NCBI RefSeq assembly: GCF_000337495.1
Contig: NZ_AOIS01000037.1
Span: 1 to 64,000 of the forward strand
Origin: Haloterrigena salina JCM 13891
GTDB taxonomy: Archaea; Halobacteriota; Halobacteria; Halobacteriales; Natrialbaceae
Reading direction: 5' to 3'
DNA: 64,000 bases
Shown here: positions 1-8,873 of the stretch, piece by piece
Position numbering within the stretch: the stretch's first letter is position 1
Layout: every line of letters starts with the position of its first letter
The notes under the pieces: generated by a model
What the model was told of the DNA's origin: nothing
Databases searched by the model: none
The model's input: the letters and a program-made list of their open reading frames with translations, nothing else
Position numbers and translations under genes: made by a program

Positions 1-137
1 CCTCCGTCAGGCTTGTCATGACCGACGGGTTCGACCTCCCACCACAAAACGCTACGTCAGACACATCTCGCAAGATAGAGAGGTCGCCGACCCCCGGAAA
101 CGAAAGCTTGAATCGACGGGCACGCAAACGGCCGCCT

Positions 138-422
138 ATGAGCGACGAGGACGAGGAGGAGCCGGCAGTCGAACTCGGCGACCGAACGCCCGTCGAGGGC
201 GCACCGCTCGCCCGCGTCACCTCCCGGCTGACCTGGCCGAAAGAAAAGAGCGAGATCGACCGCCTCGAGGGCGACAGCGTCATTCGAACGCCCGAGGGCC
301 CCCAGGAGCTGTCGACCGTCATCGAGGCGATCGACGAGACGTACTTCCAGCGCCATCAGGAGTTCGAAAAGCACGTCCGGGCGGTCATCGGCACCGGCCC
401 GGTCCCGACCGCGGACGAGTAA
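138..422 (+). CDS. DUF5789-family small acidic protein
   Basis: A 94-residue acidic protein of unknown function. From memory it matches a family confined to haloarchaea (DUF5789): an acidic N-terminus, then a compact conserved block with GDRTPVEGAPLARV and a C-terminal VIGTGPVPTADE-type ending. No catalytic motif or membrane segment is visible, so it is probably cytoplasmic. The reading frame runs open upstream, but the ATG at 138 gives the usual family length and an MSDED-type start, so I prefer it. The next gene begins 6 bases after the stop, suggesting co-transcription. Family assignment is from memory; no function is inferred. Confidence 0.75.
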   Translation: MSDEDEEEPAVELGDRTPVEGAPLARVTSRLTWPKEKSEIDRLEGDSVIRTPEGPQELSTVIEAIDETYFQRHQEFEKHVRAVIGTGPVPTADE

Positions 423-428
423 CGACCC

Positions 429-1127
429 GTGGCGACGGAACGGACTCGAAGCGGCGGTCGCTGGCTTCGCGATCAGTTCGATCGCCTCTCGTGGGTCCAG
501 AAGTCGCTGTTGGCCGGCGCGTTGCTGACGGTCCTGTGGATGCACCTCGTGCCGCCCGAACTCTCCCGGCGGTTCGTCGTCGACACCGTCGTGCTCGTCG
601 GCGGCCCGCTGGCGCTGGGGCTGACTCACGGGAGACACCTCGGTTGGCACGTCGATCGCGTCGCGGTCCGAAACGCCGTCCTGCTCTCGCTGTTCGTTTT
701 CCCCTTCTATCTGGTCGGCTCGACGCTGCCGACGATCCGCGACTACTACCCGATGTGGGAGACATCGGCGGCGCTCGGCGAGTTCGTCCCGCACGCGATC
801 CAGCTGTTCGGCCTCGCGCTGGCCGCCGAGACCTACTACCGCGGCCTCCTCTGTGTCGGCGTCAGGGAGATCGGCCGCAAGGCGGTGTTCATCAGCCCCG
901 TCGTCTACATGCTCCACCACGCCGGCAAACCGCCGATCGAGTTCCTGCTGTCGGGGCCGACGGACGTCCTCTTCGGGACCGTCGACTACGAGTCGAACTC
1001 GATCTTGCCGTCCGTGATCGCCCACGGTGCGGGGCTGGTCTTACTCGACTGGCTCGTCCTCCACGACCCGCTGTTCGATCCGACGCCGGTGATCGAACTC
1101 CTCGAGTGGCTCCCGGTGCCGATCTGA
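429..1127 (+). CDS. CPBP-family intramembrane metalloprotease-like protein
   Basis: A 232-residue polytopic membrane protein that looks like the CPBP (CaaX protease/Abi) family, whose members cleave proteins or peptides in the membrane. Support: hydrophobic helices over most of the length, an ETYYRG segment near residue 138 matching the ExxxR-type motif 1, a following YMLHH matching the (F/Y)xxxH motif 2, and a late HGAGL in the position of motif 3. The first glutamate of the usual EExxxR pair is Ala here, so activity is not certain. The start is GTG, 6 bases after the DUF5789 stop. Substrate unknown. Confidence 0.7.
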   Translation: MATERTRSGGRWLRDQFDRLSWVQKSLLAGALLTVLWMHLVPPELSRRFVVDTVVLVGGPLALGLTHGRHLGWHVDRVAVRNAVLLSLFVFPFYLVGSTLPTIRDYYPMWETSAALGEFVPHAIQLFGLALAAETYYRGLLCVGVREIGRKAVFISPVVYMLHHAGKPPIEFLLSGPTDVLFGTVDYESNSILPSVIAHGAGLVLLDWLVLHDPLFDPTPVIELLEWLPVPI

Positions 1128-1187
1128 ACGCCGCGACGGTGGCCGCGCGGCGGGGCGCTTTTGTGACGGCCGGTCGATGGCTCACGT

Positions 1188-1652
1188 ATGAGTCTCCCGA
1201 TCGACCCCGAGACGATCGATCCCGACGAATTCGGCGAGAAGCAGGCCGTCCTCGAGATGGACCACGAGGAGGCGATCGAACACGTCCGCGAGGTCTGTAC
1301 GGACGTCGGCTTCGGCATCCCCGTCGAGTTCTCCCCCTCGGAACTCCTCAACGAGAAGGTCGATGCGGACCGCGATCCCTACTACGTCCTCGGAGCCTGC
1401 AACCCGGAAATCGCCGATCGAGCGTTGGACGAAACACTTCGAATCGGCGGTCTCTTCCCCTGTAACATGATCATCTGGGAGGAGGAACCGGGCCGTCAGC
1501 GGGTCTACCACGCCTCGATCATGAAAATCGCGCGCTTACTCGGGATGGCGCCGGACAACGACGAGTGGGCCGACATCGTCGACACCACCGGCGACCTCAC
1601 CGCGGAGGCGTTCGACCGGTTCGACTCGGTCGAGACCGACGTCACCGACTGA
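1188..1652 (+). CDS. DUF302 domain protein
   Basis: A 154-residue soluble acidic protein matching the DUF302 family. The middle segment (ANPYYVLGACNPEIA-like region, about residues 65-82) followed by the GLFPCNMIIWEE block is typical of these proteins, which occur widely in archaea and bacteria without an agreed function. Two Cys (in GACNP and FPCN) are conserved in many relatives, so metal or redox chemistry is possible, but nothing in the sequence proves it. It stands alone, 60 bases after the CPBP gene and on the same strand. Confidence 0.8.
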   Translation: MSLPIDPETIDPDEFGEKQAVLEMDHEEAIEHVREVCTDVGFGIPVEFSPSELLNEKVDADRDPYYVLGACNPEIADRALDETLRIGGLFPCNMIIWEEEPGRQRVYHASIMKIARLLGMAPDNDEWADIVDTTGDLTAEAFDRFDSVETDVTD

Positions 1653-1808
1653 CGCGTCGTCTCGCGTCGTCGCCGCGTGCGCGCCGTCAGCGACCTTCGT
1701 CGACCGCTTCGACGATCGTTCTACCGGCATTGTCAGCTATATACGGCCACATAATTATCCGTAATAGGTGTCAACAACATTTACGTACGTCGCGAATGAT
1801 GTTTTCGT

Positions 1809-2921
1809 ATGGACCTCCGCACCGCGTTTTTCGCCCTCCTGCTCGTGGTTCTCGGGGTGCTCTCGACCCTGGTCATCGCCCCGTTGTTGCAGTACGTGCT
1901 GGCCGCCGGGCTCCTCGCGTTCGTCCTCCGTCCCGCCCACGAGCGCCTCGAGCCGAAGCTCGGTCCGCGGCCGTCGGCGATCCTGTTGACCGGGGTCGCC
2001 GTCCTGGCCGCCGTCGTCCCGCTGTTGGTCATCTCGGCCGTCGTTTGGGGCACCGCCGTCTCTTTTCTCGACGAGTTCGACGAAGCGAGCGTCGTCGAGA
2101 GCGCCCGCGGGATCGCCGAAAACGGCCTCGGTCTCGAGGCCCAGCAGATCGACGCGATCGAGACGGCGGTTCACACCGAGATCGAGTCCTCGCTCTCGAG
2201 CGCGGTCGAACTCGCACTGGGCGAACTGATTCGGCTGGTCAACGCCAGCCTCGAGATGGCGATCGGGCTGTCCGTCTGCGTCTTCCTGCTCTACTACCTG
2301 CTCGTCGACGGGGACGATCTCGTCGCCTGGCTCGGCGACGTCGTCCCGCTCGACCCCGCCGTCCGCGACGAACTGTTCGCGGAGGTCCGCGTCGTCACCT
2401 GGGCCGTGATCTACAGTCACGTCCTCGTCGCGGTCGTTCAGGGGCTCCTCGGCGGAATCGGGCTCGCCGTGGTCGGCGTCCCGAACGCGGCCTTCTGGAC
2501 GGTGATCATGATCTTGCTCTCGTTCCTGCCGGCGATCGGCGTCTGGCTGGTCTGGGGGCCCGCCGCGGGGTATCTCGCGACGGTCGGCGACCCGCTCGCC
2601 GCCGTCGTTCTCCTCGCCTACGGCCTCACGGTCCTCGCGCTGATCGACAACTACCTGCGGGCGATCTTCGTCGATCGCGGCTCCGGCCTCCACCCGGCCG
2701 CCGTCATCGTCGGCGTCATCGGCGGGATCTACCTGCTTGGCATCATGGGGCTGTTCCTCGGACCGGTCCTGCTCGCGGTGTTCAAAGCCGGTATCAGCGT
2801 CTTCACCAGAGTCTCCGGCGAAGACGGCGACCAGTGGACGGACCCCGAACCCGACGCGAGCCCCGGACCCGCGGCGAGCGGGGCCGAGAAACCGCTTCCA
2901 GAGTCCGACGGCGCGGACTGA
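1809..2921 (+). CDS. AI-2E family transporter-like permease
   Basis: A 370-residue polytopic membrane protein of the AI-2E transporter family (TqsA/YdiK-like; bacterial members are linked to signal export or Na+/H+ exchange). The N-terminal helices (about residues 7-75), a soluble helical stretch (about 90-145) and a second cluster of helices (about 150-330) give the expected layout. The conserved late block with the DN(Y/F)L segment (IDNYLRAIFV) and a GILLGPVLLA-like end is visible. The tail after residue 335 is hydrophilic and Pro/Asp-rich. AT-rich DNA at about 1733-1790 probably holds the promoter. Substrate is unknown. Confidence 0.85.
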   Translation: MDLRTAFFALLLVVLGVLSTLVIAPLLQYVLAAGLLAFVLRPAHERLEPKLGPRPSAILLTGVAVLAAVVPLLVISAVVWGTAVSFLDEFDEASVVESARGIAENGLGLEAQQIDAIETAVHTEIESSLSSAVELALGELIRLVNASLEMAIGLSVCVFLLYYLLVDGDDLVAWLGDVVPLDPAVRDELFAEVRVVTWAVIYSHVLVAVVQGLLGGIGLAVVGVPNAAFWTVIMILLSFLPAIGVWLVWGPAAGYLATVGDPLAAVVLLAYGLTVLALIDNYLRAIFVDRGSGLHPAAVIVGVIGGIYLLGIMGLFLGPVLLAVFKAGISVFTRVSGEDGDQWTDPEPDASPGPAASGAEKPLPESDGAD

Positions 2922-2963
2922 CCGCTCGGGACCGGTGTTCTTCGGAAAAAGATCGAACCGGCG

Positions 2964-4400
2964 TCAGTCGGCGGTGTGGACGCGCTCGGTTCGGCGGGTC
3001 GTCGGCACGCCGAACCCGGTCAGGGCCATCGCGAACAACACGAGCGGCGACAGGAACCCGAACAGGTAGAACGGCGCGTACTCGAGGGTCGGGACGCCGG
3101 TCGCGGAGGCCATGAAGACGCCGCCGGCGTGCCACGGAAGGAGCGCGCCGGTCGGCGTCCCGGCGGCCTCGACGGCCCGCGAGAGTTCGTCGCTGTCCAG
3201 TCCGAACTCCTCGTAGAGGTTCCGCAGCGTCATTCCGGGGAGGACGATGCTCATGTACTGTTGGGCTGTCAGTACGTTGATCGCGATCGCGGAGACGCCG
3301 GTGCCGGCGATCAGGCTGCCGGAGCTCCGGACGCCCTGCGAGAGGCGATGGGCCAGCACCGCGAGCACGCCGGTTTTCTCGAGCAGGCCCCCGAGCGAGA
3401 GCGCCGCGACGACGACCGTGATCGTCCAGGCCGAGCCGGTGAGCCCGCCGGTCGCGAGCAAGTCGTCGACCAGACCCGACCCCGTTTCGGGGGCGGTGCC
3501 GCCCATGAAGATCTCCCACGCGGGGACGAAGCCGGTCCCCTGGAGGAGGATCGACGTGAGGACGCCCGCGATGGTCCCGCCGACGAGCGTCGGCAGGGCC
3601 GGATAGCCTCGCAGCGCGAGCCCGAAGGTGACCACGAGCGGGATGAACGCCAGCGGCGTGACGGAGTAGGACCCGGCCAGCGCGGTCTGTATCTCGGCGA
3701 CGCGGTCAGTCGGGACGCTCCCGCTGGCCTGCAGGCCGAGGACGGCGAAGATCGCGACGGCCACCCCGAAGGCGATGACCGTCCCGGTTCGCATCCGGCG
3801 AATGTGGTCGTACAGCGGCGTGTTCGTCACGCCGGCCGCGAGGTTCGTCGTGTCCGACAGCGGCGACTGCTTGTCGCCGGCGTAGGACCCCGAGAGGACC
3901 GCACCGACGGTCATCGCCGCGGGCACGCCCAGTCCCTCGCCGATGCCGACGAAGGCGACGCCCAGCGTCCCGACCGTCGTCCACGAGGACCCGATCGAGA
4001 ACGCGACGATCGCGGCCAGCACCGCGGCGACCGGCAGGAACACCGACGGCGAGAGCAACTCGAGGCCGTAGTACATCATCGCCGGAATCGTCCCGGCGTC
4101 GACCCAGGTCGCGATCAGCGCGTAAATCGTGAAGATGATCAACAGCGCCTGCAGTCCCATCAGGAGGCTGTTAGCGACGCCCTCGTAGAGGTCCTCCCAC
4201 GAGTAGCCCAGGTAATACCCGAAGGCGCCCGTGAAGACGATACTCCACAGCAGGGGGACGTGGGGGTCCAGCCCGAGTACGGCGGATCCCACGCCGAGGA
4301 AGAAGACGACGGCCAGCACCGGGACGAACGCGAGCGCGACGGAGGGCCGTCGCTCCGGTTCGAGGTCCTCGACCGTCGTCGGAGTGAAATCGAGTGCCAT
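2964..4400 (-). CDS. nhaC: NhaC-family Na+/H+ antiporter
   Basis: A 478-residue integral membrane protein of the NhaC ion-transporter superfamily, which exchanges Na+ for H+ and would aid pH and sodium balance in a salt-in organism. About 11-12 hydrophobic helices, and the typical SIGSSWTTVGTLG block followed by GDKQSPLSDTTNLA mark the ion-transport core. I chose the ATG at 4400; a GTG lies one codon upstream. It converges with the AI-2E gene and its promoter carries two adjoining palindromes (see separate entry). Ion specificity and direction are inferred from the family. Confidence 0.9.
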   Translation of the reverse strand: MALDFTPTTVEDLEPERRPSVALAFVPVLAVVFFLGVGSAVLGLDPHVPLLWSIVFTGAFGYYLGYSWEDLYEGVANSLLMGLQALLIIFTIYALIATWVDAGTIPAMMYYGLELLSPSVFLPVAAVLAAIVAFSIGSSWTTVGTLGVAFVGIGEGLGVPAAMTVGAVLSGSYAGDKQSPLSDTTNLAAGVTNTPLYDHIRRMRTGTVIAFGVAVAIFAVLGLQASGSVPTDRVAEIQTALAGSYSVTPLAFIPLVVTFGLALRGYPALPTLVGGTIAGVLTSILLQGTGFVPAWEIFMGGTAPETGSGLVDDLLATGGLTGSAWTITVVVAALSLGGLLEKTGVLAVLAHRLSQGVRSSGSLIAGTGVSAIAINVLTAQQYMSIVLPGMTLRNLYEEFGLDSDELSRAVEAAGTPTGALLPWHAGGVFMASATGVPTLEYAPFYLFGFLSPLVLFAMALTGFGVPTTRRTERVHTAD

Positions 4401-4420
4401 CACCCGTCGTATGCGTCTTG

Positions 4421-4455
4421 GGAATAAAAGAGGCGCGCCTTATTATTAATAATAA
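4421..4455 (-). promoter_or_regulatory. nhaC promoter with TATA box and two adjoining palindromes
   Basis: Reading toward nhaC, a perfect 16-base palindrome TTATTATTAATAATAA (4440-4455) abuts a perfect 8-base palindrome GGCGCGCC (4432-4439), then a TATA-like CTTTTATTCC (4421-4430) about 24 bases ahead of the ATG. This fits a leaderless promoter whose BRE position is covered by GGCGCGCC. The palindromes could be an operator; no regulator is identified. The rest of the gap up to 4734 shows no convincing gene or structure. Confidence 0.6.
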
Positions 4456-4734
4456 TTCATCGGAGAATGTCGACGGCAGTCTTACAGGTCTGCTGAACGA
4501 CGTCGTCCGAGGGTACAGCGGTGGAAGCCAGTGAATATCGGCGACTACAGATGCACAAAAACGTCCGATGTCAGTCAGCGAGAAGGGGACCGATCAGTGG
4601 CCGACAACGCTCGGCGGTGAACGAGGAACGCGAGGTCTCGGCGGAAAGCGAACGGATCGTTCGAGGGGGACTCGAGACGACGCGATACAACTCGAGTGAG
4701 CCGAAACCGATCGGCGGACCCGATCTCGTTCGCG

Positions 4735-4944
4735 TCAGTCGTCGGCCAATTCACCGTCTTCGGCGACCTCGGCGACTTCGGCGGCCTCAGCTGCCTCGAG
4801 TTCCTCGAGATACCGCTCGGCGTCGTACTGGATGTACCCCGTGACGAGGGCGATGACCCCGAGAACGAACAGCGGGACGCCGACGAGGACGACCAGCAGT
4901 CCCATCGCGGTGAGGAATTCGGTGCTGACGAGCGCCAGAGCCAT
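4735..4944 (-). CDS. small membrane protein with acidic tail
   Basis: A 69-residue hypothetical protein. Residues about 9-40 form one long or two short membrane helices (VLVGVPLFVLGVIALVTG), followed by a charged helix and a repetitive Ala/Glu/Val tail (EAAEAAEVAEVAED) that is probably helical and cytoplasmic. I do not recognise a family with a function. It starts at a clear ATG with acidic haloarchaeal composition, which supports real coding. It is separated from NreA upstream by about 340 bases of structured non-coding DNA. Confidence 0.6.
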   Translation of the reverse strand: MALALVSTEFLTAMGLLVVLVGVPLFVLGVIALVTGYIQYDAERYLEELEAAEAAEVAEVAEDGELADD

Positions 4945-5287
4945 ACCGACCGGACGCGCTCGAGCGATTTAGGCGTGCGGGTTCGTAGTCACACGGCTCG
5001 TTGAGTAGTGTGCTCGAGGGGGGAGCGTACTGAAACGAAGCGTCCTGCTATCGTGGCAACGGGGAGTGGCCACTCCCTCCCCAGCCGATTCACTCACGCG
5101 CAGGCTCACGGCTTCACCGTTCGCCATTCCGCGGCGCGCTGCGCCGCGCTCCGCTCGTTCGCTCATCCCTCGCGTGACTTCGTGCCGCGGCTCGCTATGC
5201 GCTCACCTCGGCACAGCACGCGCCATTACAGTGACCGTCTCGAGTGGGACAGGGATCACCAGTCCCGAACACGAGTTCCGTAGTCGA
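4945..5287. other. intergenic region with perfect palindromes, possible dispersed element
   Basis: No gene is evident in this 343-base gap. It holds a perfect 16-base palindrome GGGAGTGGCCACTCCC (5062-5077) and a perfect hairpin with 7-base arms gcggcgc/gcgccgc and a gct loop (5131-5147), followed by TCG/CTC-rich low-complexity DNA to about 5220. The hairpins lie downstream of nreA, so one may help end that transcript. The texture resembles non-coding segments often seen between haloarchaeal genes, but I cannot test whether copies exist elsewhere. Confidence 0.45.
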
Positions 5288-6589
5288 CTACTCTCGAGCG
5301 GAGAAGGCACTGAGATTCGACTGCAGCCCAGCCGCGAGTTCGGATTTCCGCCGGAGGCGGGCGTGGGAGATCGGCAACTGCGTCGCGACCTCCCGGACGG
5401 CGTCGTGGAAGGTCTCGGCCTCGCCGTACGTATCCTCGAAGGCGTTGCGCACGCTCTCGCGGACCTGCCAGACGCCGACGGGCGCCCAGTAGTCGTCGCT
5501 GACCTCGCGGAGGACGAGACACTTCGCCTGCCGGCCGATCGACTCGAGGTGCTCTAAGGCGGCCAGTCGGGCGGCGTAGTAGGCGCCGGCGGTCTCCTCG
5601 ACGTAGCTCGAGCGCCCGTCGTATCCTTCGCTGGCGCTTGCCATCCAAGTGTCGCCCTCTGGATCGGGGTTCCAGATGCTGCCGGGCGCCTTCATCTCGA
5701 CGAGTTCGAACTCCCAGTTGCCCGGCGCGAGAATCACCCAGTAGCGGTTTCCCATGTACTCGTTAGCCCAGACCTGGACCTCGTCGATGCTGGGCGCGTT
5801 GCGGATGCGCCCGCGCAGGAACTGGCCGACCGTGTCGTCGACGGCGGTGATCGACCACCGCGTCGGGACGAGCCGTCGCTGGTCGGTCTCGCCGAGCGCG
5901 CCCGCCGAGAGGATCGAGTTGATGTCGTAGACGTCGAACCCTCGGCGGTAGAGGTAGGTCATCGCGCCCTGGGCCTGCCAGTCGTCGTCCTCTAAGGTCT
6001 TCTTGATCGGCTTCGGGACGTAGGGGTTCTCCCGCAACTCGGCGTTGCGGGCGTTAGCGCGCGGCCCGCGCGGCGTCGCGACGTCCGTCCCGGCGTCGAG
6101 GCCGAGGTCGGGGGTGTCGTCGAGGCCGATCTCGAGGTCGACCGGGCGATCCGCGATGGCGACCTCGCGCTGGACGCCGACGAAGCCGTCCCAGGCGTCG
6201 TGGACGTTCGGCGTCAGCCGACTCGCGATCGACGGCGAGTCGACGTTCGCGCGCTTGTTCGAGTTCAACAGTCCCGTTCGACGCTGGAGGACGTCAGGAA
6301 TGTCGTACCCCTCCTGGTACCAGTTCCCGTCGGTGACGTACTCCTCGGCGGCGTTCTCGTCGCCGACCGGCGAGAGCACCCCCACGGGAATGTCCGGGTA
6401 GTTCGACCGCCCGACGAAGATCGAGGGGGCCGTCGAGCCCACGAGCGAGTCGCCGGACAGCGCCCGCTCGAAGTTCCGTTCGAACTCCTCGAGGTGGTCC
6501 GTGATCTCGTAGGACTTCTCCTTGGCGAGTCGGCGGCGCTGGGCCTCCTCGTCGGGCTCTAACTCCTCGATGTAGTCGTCGAGGCGCAT
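5288..6589 (-). CDS. nreA: NreA-like DNA repair protein
   Basis: A 433-residue protein of the archaeal Nre family. In Haloferax, NreA is needed for resistance to DNA damage and works with PCNA. Recognisable blocks include APSIFVGRSNYPDIPVG near residue 55, LLNSNKRANVDSP, the RRGFDVYDINSILS segment, the WEFELVEMKAPGSIW block and the C-terminal PISHARLRRKSELAAGLQ. The last residues LQSNLSAFS resemble a PCNA-interacting (PIP) box, Q-x-x-L-x-x-F, but only one of the usual two aromatics is present. The four-Cys zinc-binding head reported for some Nre proteins is not seen at this N-terminus. Identity is confident; the mechanism is poorly known. Confidence 0.88.
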   Translation of the reverse strand: MRLDDYIEELEPDEEAQRRRLAKEKSYEITDHLEEFERNFERALSGDSLVGSTAPSIFVGRSNYPDIPVGVLSPVGDENAAEEYVTDGNWYQEGYDIPDVLQRRTGLLNSNKRANVDSPSIASRLTPNVHDAWDGFVGVQREVAIADRPVDLEIGLDDTPDLGLDAGTDVATPRGPRANARNAELRENPYVPKPIKKTLEDDDWQAQGAMTYLYRRGFDVYDINSILSAGALGETDQRRLVPTRWSITAVDDTVGQFLRGRIRNAPSIDEVQVWANEYMGNRYWVILAPGNWEFELVEMKAPGSIWNPDPEGDTWMASASEGYDGRSSYVEETAGAYYAARLAALEHLESIGRQAKCLVLREVSDDYWAPVGVWQVRESVRNAFEDTYGEAETFHDAVREVATQLPISHARLRRKSELAAGLQSNLSAFSARE

Positions 6590-6843
6590 TCACTAGCCGT
6601 AGGGGCGGAGCCCGTTTGAATGTTGCAGTTCGGGGCAGAATGTCAGAGGCAGAGGTCCGGCCTGGCTTGGCACCCACCGAACCTCATCATCTTCTTTCGA
6701 GTGGACGGTAAAGTATCTAGCAGCGGATTTTCTGACTGCGAAAACACCCGGTCCCGCGACGCCGACTTCGTCCGCACCCATCGCGTTTCGACAGCGTCCG
6801 CTCTCGGGTCGGCGCCGACCTCGAGAGCCCTCGAAAGACAACC

Positions 6844-6852
6844 GTTAAAAAC
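6844..6852 (+). promoter_or_regulatory. TATA box for zinc-finger/EF-1beta operon
   Basis: GTTAAAAAC lies about 25 bases before the ATG at 6874, the spacing for a leaderless or near-leaderless haloarchaeal transcript. A purine-rich GGAAAGAAGG just before the ATG could also act as a weak ribosome binding site. Confidence 0.55.
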
Positions 6853-6873
6853 GCCGGGCGGGAAAGAAGGGAT

Positions 6874-7053
6874 ATGAGTACGACCGACGAAAGCCAGAGG
6901 CGCTCGTGCGTCTCCTGTGGGCTCAACATCGCCGGCACCAACGCCGCCGCGTTCAAGTGTCCCGACTGTGGCACCCAGATCTACCGCTGTGCCAAGTGCC
7001 GCAAGCAGAGCAACCTCTACGAGTGTCCCGACTGCGGGTTCACCGGTCCGTAA
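6874..7053 (+). CDS. HVO_2753-like zinc-finger micro-protein
   Basis: A 59-residue protein with four CxxC knuckles: CVSC (residues 12-15), CPDC (29-32), CAKC (39-42) and CPDC (51-54), three of them followed by G or a close variant. The arrangement gives two possible zinc sites. Length, motif pattern and position directly ahead of EF-1beta match the Haloferax micro-protein HVO_2753, reported as needed for swarming and biofilm formation. The next gene starts 7 bases after the stop, so the pair is surely one transcript. The link to translation is inferred only from this pairing. Confidence 0.88.
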   Translation: MSTTDESQRRSCVSCGLNIAGTNAAAFKCPDCGTQIYRCAKCRKQSNLYECPDCGFTGP

Positions 7054-7060
7054 TACAGCC

Positions 7061-7327
7061 ATGGGAAAGGTAGCTGCGAAAATCAAGGTCATGCCGAACA
7101 GCCCCGAAATCGACCTGGACGCGCTCCAGGAGCGTCTCGAGAGCACCCTCCCCGAGGGCGCCAAGATCAACGGCGTCGAACGCGAGGAAGTCGCGTTCGG
7201 TCTCGTCGCGCTCTACCCGACCGTGATCGTCCCCGACGGCGCGGGCGGTACGGAAGCCGTCGAGGAAGGCTTCTCGGACGTCGAGGGCGTCGAGAGCGTC
7301 GGCGTCGAGAACGTCGGCCGTATCTAA
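7061..7327 (+). CDS. ef1b: translation elongation factor EF-1beta
   Basis: An 88-residue archaeal aEF-1beta, the guanine-nucleotide exchange factor that recycles EF-1alpha during translation. The start [12 protein letters not shown], central [19 protein letters not shown] and final [11 protein letters not shown] are characteristic, and the length equals the archaeal family norm (about 88-90). The reading frame is open further upstream, but the ATG at 7061, 7 bases after the zinc-finger stop, gives the exact family N-terminus. Confidence 0.95.
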   Translation: MGKVAAKIKVMPNSPEIDLDALQERLESTLPEGAKINGVEREEVAFGLVALYPTVIVPDGAGGTEAVEEGFSDVEGVESVGVENVGRI

Positions 7328-7450
7328 CTCGCTGAATCGGCACTCGATCGAGTTCGGTTTCTCGGAGCTGAAGTCCCTCGAGCCGCTGGGCTGTCGGTTC
7401 GACGGTCCACGTTCGGCGGGGACACAATTTTACCACATCGTCCGTGAAAC

Positions 7451-8776
7451 GTGACAGGCGTGAGCGCGCTGTCGGATCCCACTAGGCGGCGGTGGCTCGC
7501 GTGGGCCGCGCTAGCGACCGTCTTCCTGCTCGTCAATCTCCACCGGTTGTCGACGGCCGTCCTGTCGGACCGGCTGACCGACGCGTTCGGCACGACGGCG
7601 GCCCAGCTCGGCACGCTCCACGCCTCGTTTTTCCTCATCTACGCGGTCGTCCAGATTCCGACCGGCGTGATCGCCGACCGGTTCGGACCCCGGTACGTCG
7701 GCTCGATCGGCGGCCTCGTCCTGAGCCTCGGCGCCGTCGGCTTCGCGATCAGCGGGAGCTATCTCGCGGCCTTCGCCTCGCGGGCGCTGATCGGCCTGGG
7801 CAGCGGCGTCATCTTCGTTTCGATCCTCCGATTTTGCGCCAACTGGTACCGCGCCGACGAGTTCGCGACGATGACCGGATTGACCGGAAGCGTCGCCGGG
7901 CTCGGCGCGATCCTCGCGACGACGCCGTTGGCGGTCGCCGTCGACGCCCTGGGCTGGCGAGCCACGCTGGCCGGTCTGGCCGCCGTCGGCTTCGTCGCCG
8001 CCGGAGCCGTCTTCGTCGTCGCGCGCCAGTCGCCGGCCGCGGCGGGCCTCGAGCCCATCGCGGGCGTCCCGGAGCAGCCGTCGGTCACGCTGGCGGAGAC
8101 CGCCGGCCACCTGCGGACGCTCGCTCGCGATCCCGACCAGTGGCTGCTGTCGGCCGTCTTCTTCGCCGGCAACGGTGCGATACTGACGCTGATCGGACTG
8201 TGGGGCGTTCCCTACCTCGCGATCGTCTACGGCCTCGACGTGACGACCGCGTCCTCGTTTACCCTCCTCGGATCGATCGGCCTGCTGGTCGGTCCGCCGG
8301 CGATCGGCTGGGTCTCCGATCGACTCGAGCGGCGCGTGCTGCCGATGACCGCGGGAGTCGGCCTGTTGACGATCGCGTTCAGCGTGATCCCCGTCTTCGG
8401 GCGCCCCCCGCTGGTGATCATCGCCGTCTCGTATCTGGCCTGCGGCGTCCTCTTCGGCGCCGCGATGCTGTCGCTGTCGACCGTCAAGGACCGGTATCCG
8501 CCCGCGGCCAGCGGCGTCGCGACGGCCACCGTCAACACGGCGGGGTTCGTCGGCGCGACGGTTCTCCCGACGCTCATGGGGTTGGTGTTGGACGCCTACC
8601 GGACCGGCGAGACCGTCGGCGGCACCGTCGCCTACACCCGGTACGGCTACCGGGTCGCCTTCGGCATCCTCGCGGGGACCGTCGCCGTCGCCTTCTGCTG
8701 TTCGTGCTGGCTCCTCGTCCGCGACCGCGACGCTACGTCGTCGCCGTCGTCGCGCGAGGGCTCGAGCGCACGATAA
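7451..8776 (+). CDS. MFS transporter
   Basis: A 441-residue major facilitator superfamily permease with about 12 helices. The loop after helix 2 shows the diagnostic GVIADRFGPRYVG motif, repeated more weakly in the second half (GWVSDRLERR). The family resembles nitrate/nitrite or organic-anion (ACS/NNP-like) carriers, but the substrate cannot be read from the sequence. The start is GTG at 7451, with a second GTG three codons later (7460). It stands alone, and the following gene converges on it. Confidence 0.85.
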   Translation: MTGVSALSDPTRRRWLAWAALATVFLLVNLHRLSTAVLSDRLTDAFGTTAAQLGTLHASFFLIYAVVQIPTGVIADRFGPRYVGSIGGLVLSLGAVGFAISGSYLAAFASRALIGLGSGVIFVSILRFCANWYRADEFATMTGLTGSVAGLGAILATTPLAVAVDALGWRATLAGLAAVGFVAAGAVFVVARQSPAAAGLEPIAGVPEQPSVTLAETAGHLRTLARDPDQWLLSAVFFAGNGAILTLIGLWGVPYLAIVYGLDVTTASSFTLLGSIGLLVGPPAIGWVSDRLERRVLPMTAGVGLLTIAFSVIPVFGRPPLVIIAVSYLACGVLFGAAMLSLSTVKDRYPPAASGVATATVNTAGFVGATVLPTLMGLVLDAYRTGETVGGTVAYTRYGYRVAFGILAGTVAVAFCCSCWLLVRDRDATSSPSSREGSSAR

Positions 8777-8873
8777 GCGACGCGAGAAAAGAAACGGGCC
8801 GTCGGCCGAGAGACGGCCCGGTTCGGTGGCGATGCGTCGGGCGAACCGACGGGACGATCGGTGGGACGTCTCG

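Noticed and set aside
4521-4844. A 107-residue plus-strand frame upstream of nhaC
   Set aside because: Strongly basic composition, no homology that I recognise, and overlap with the small membrane protein gene on the other strand.
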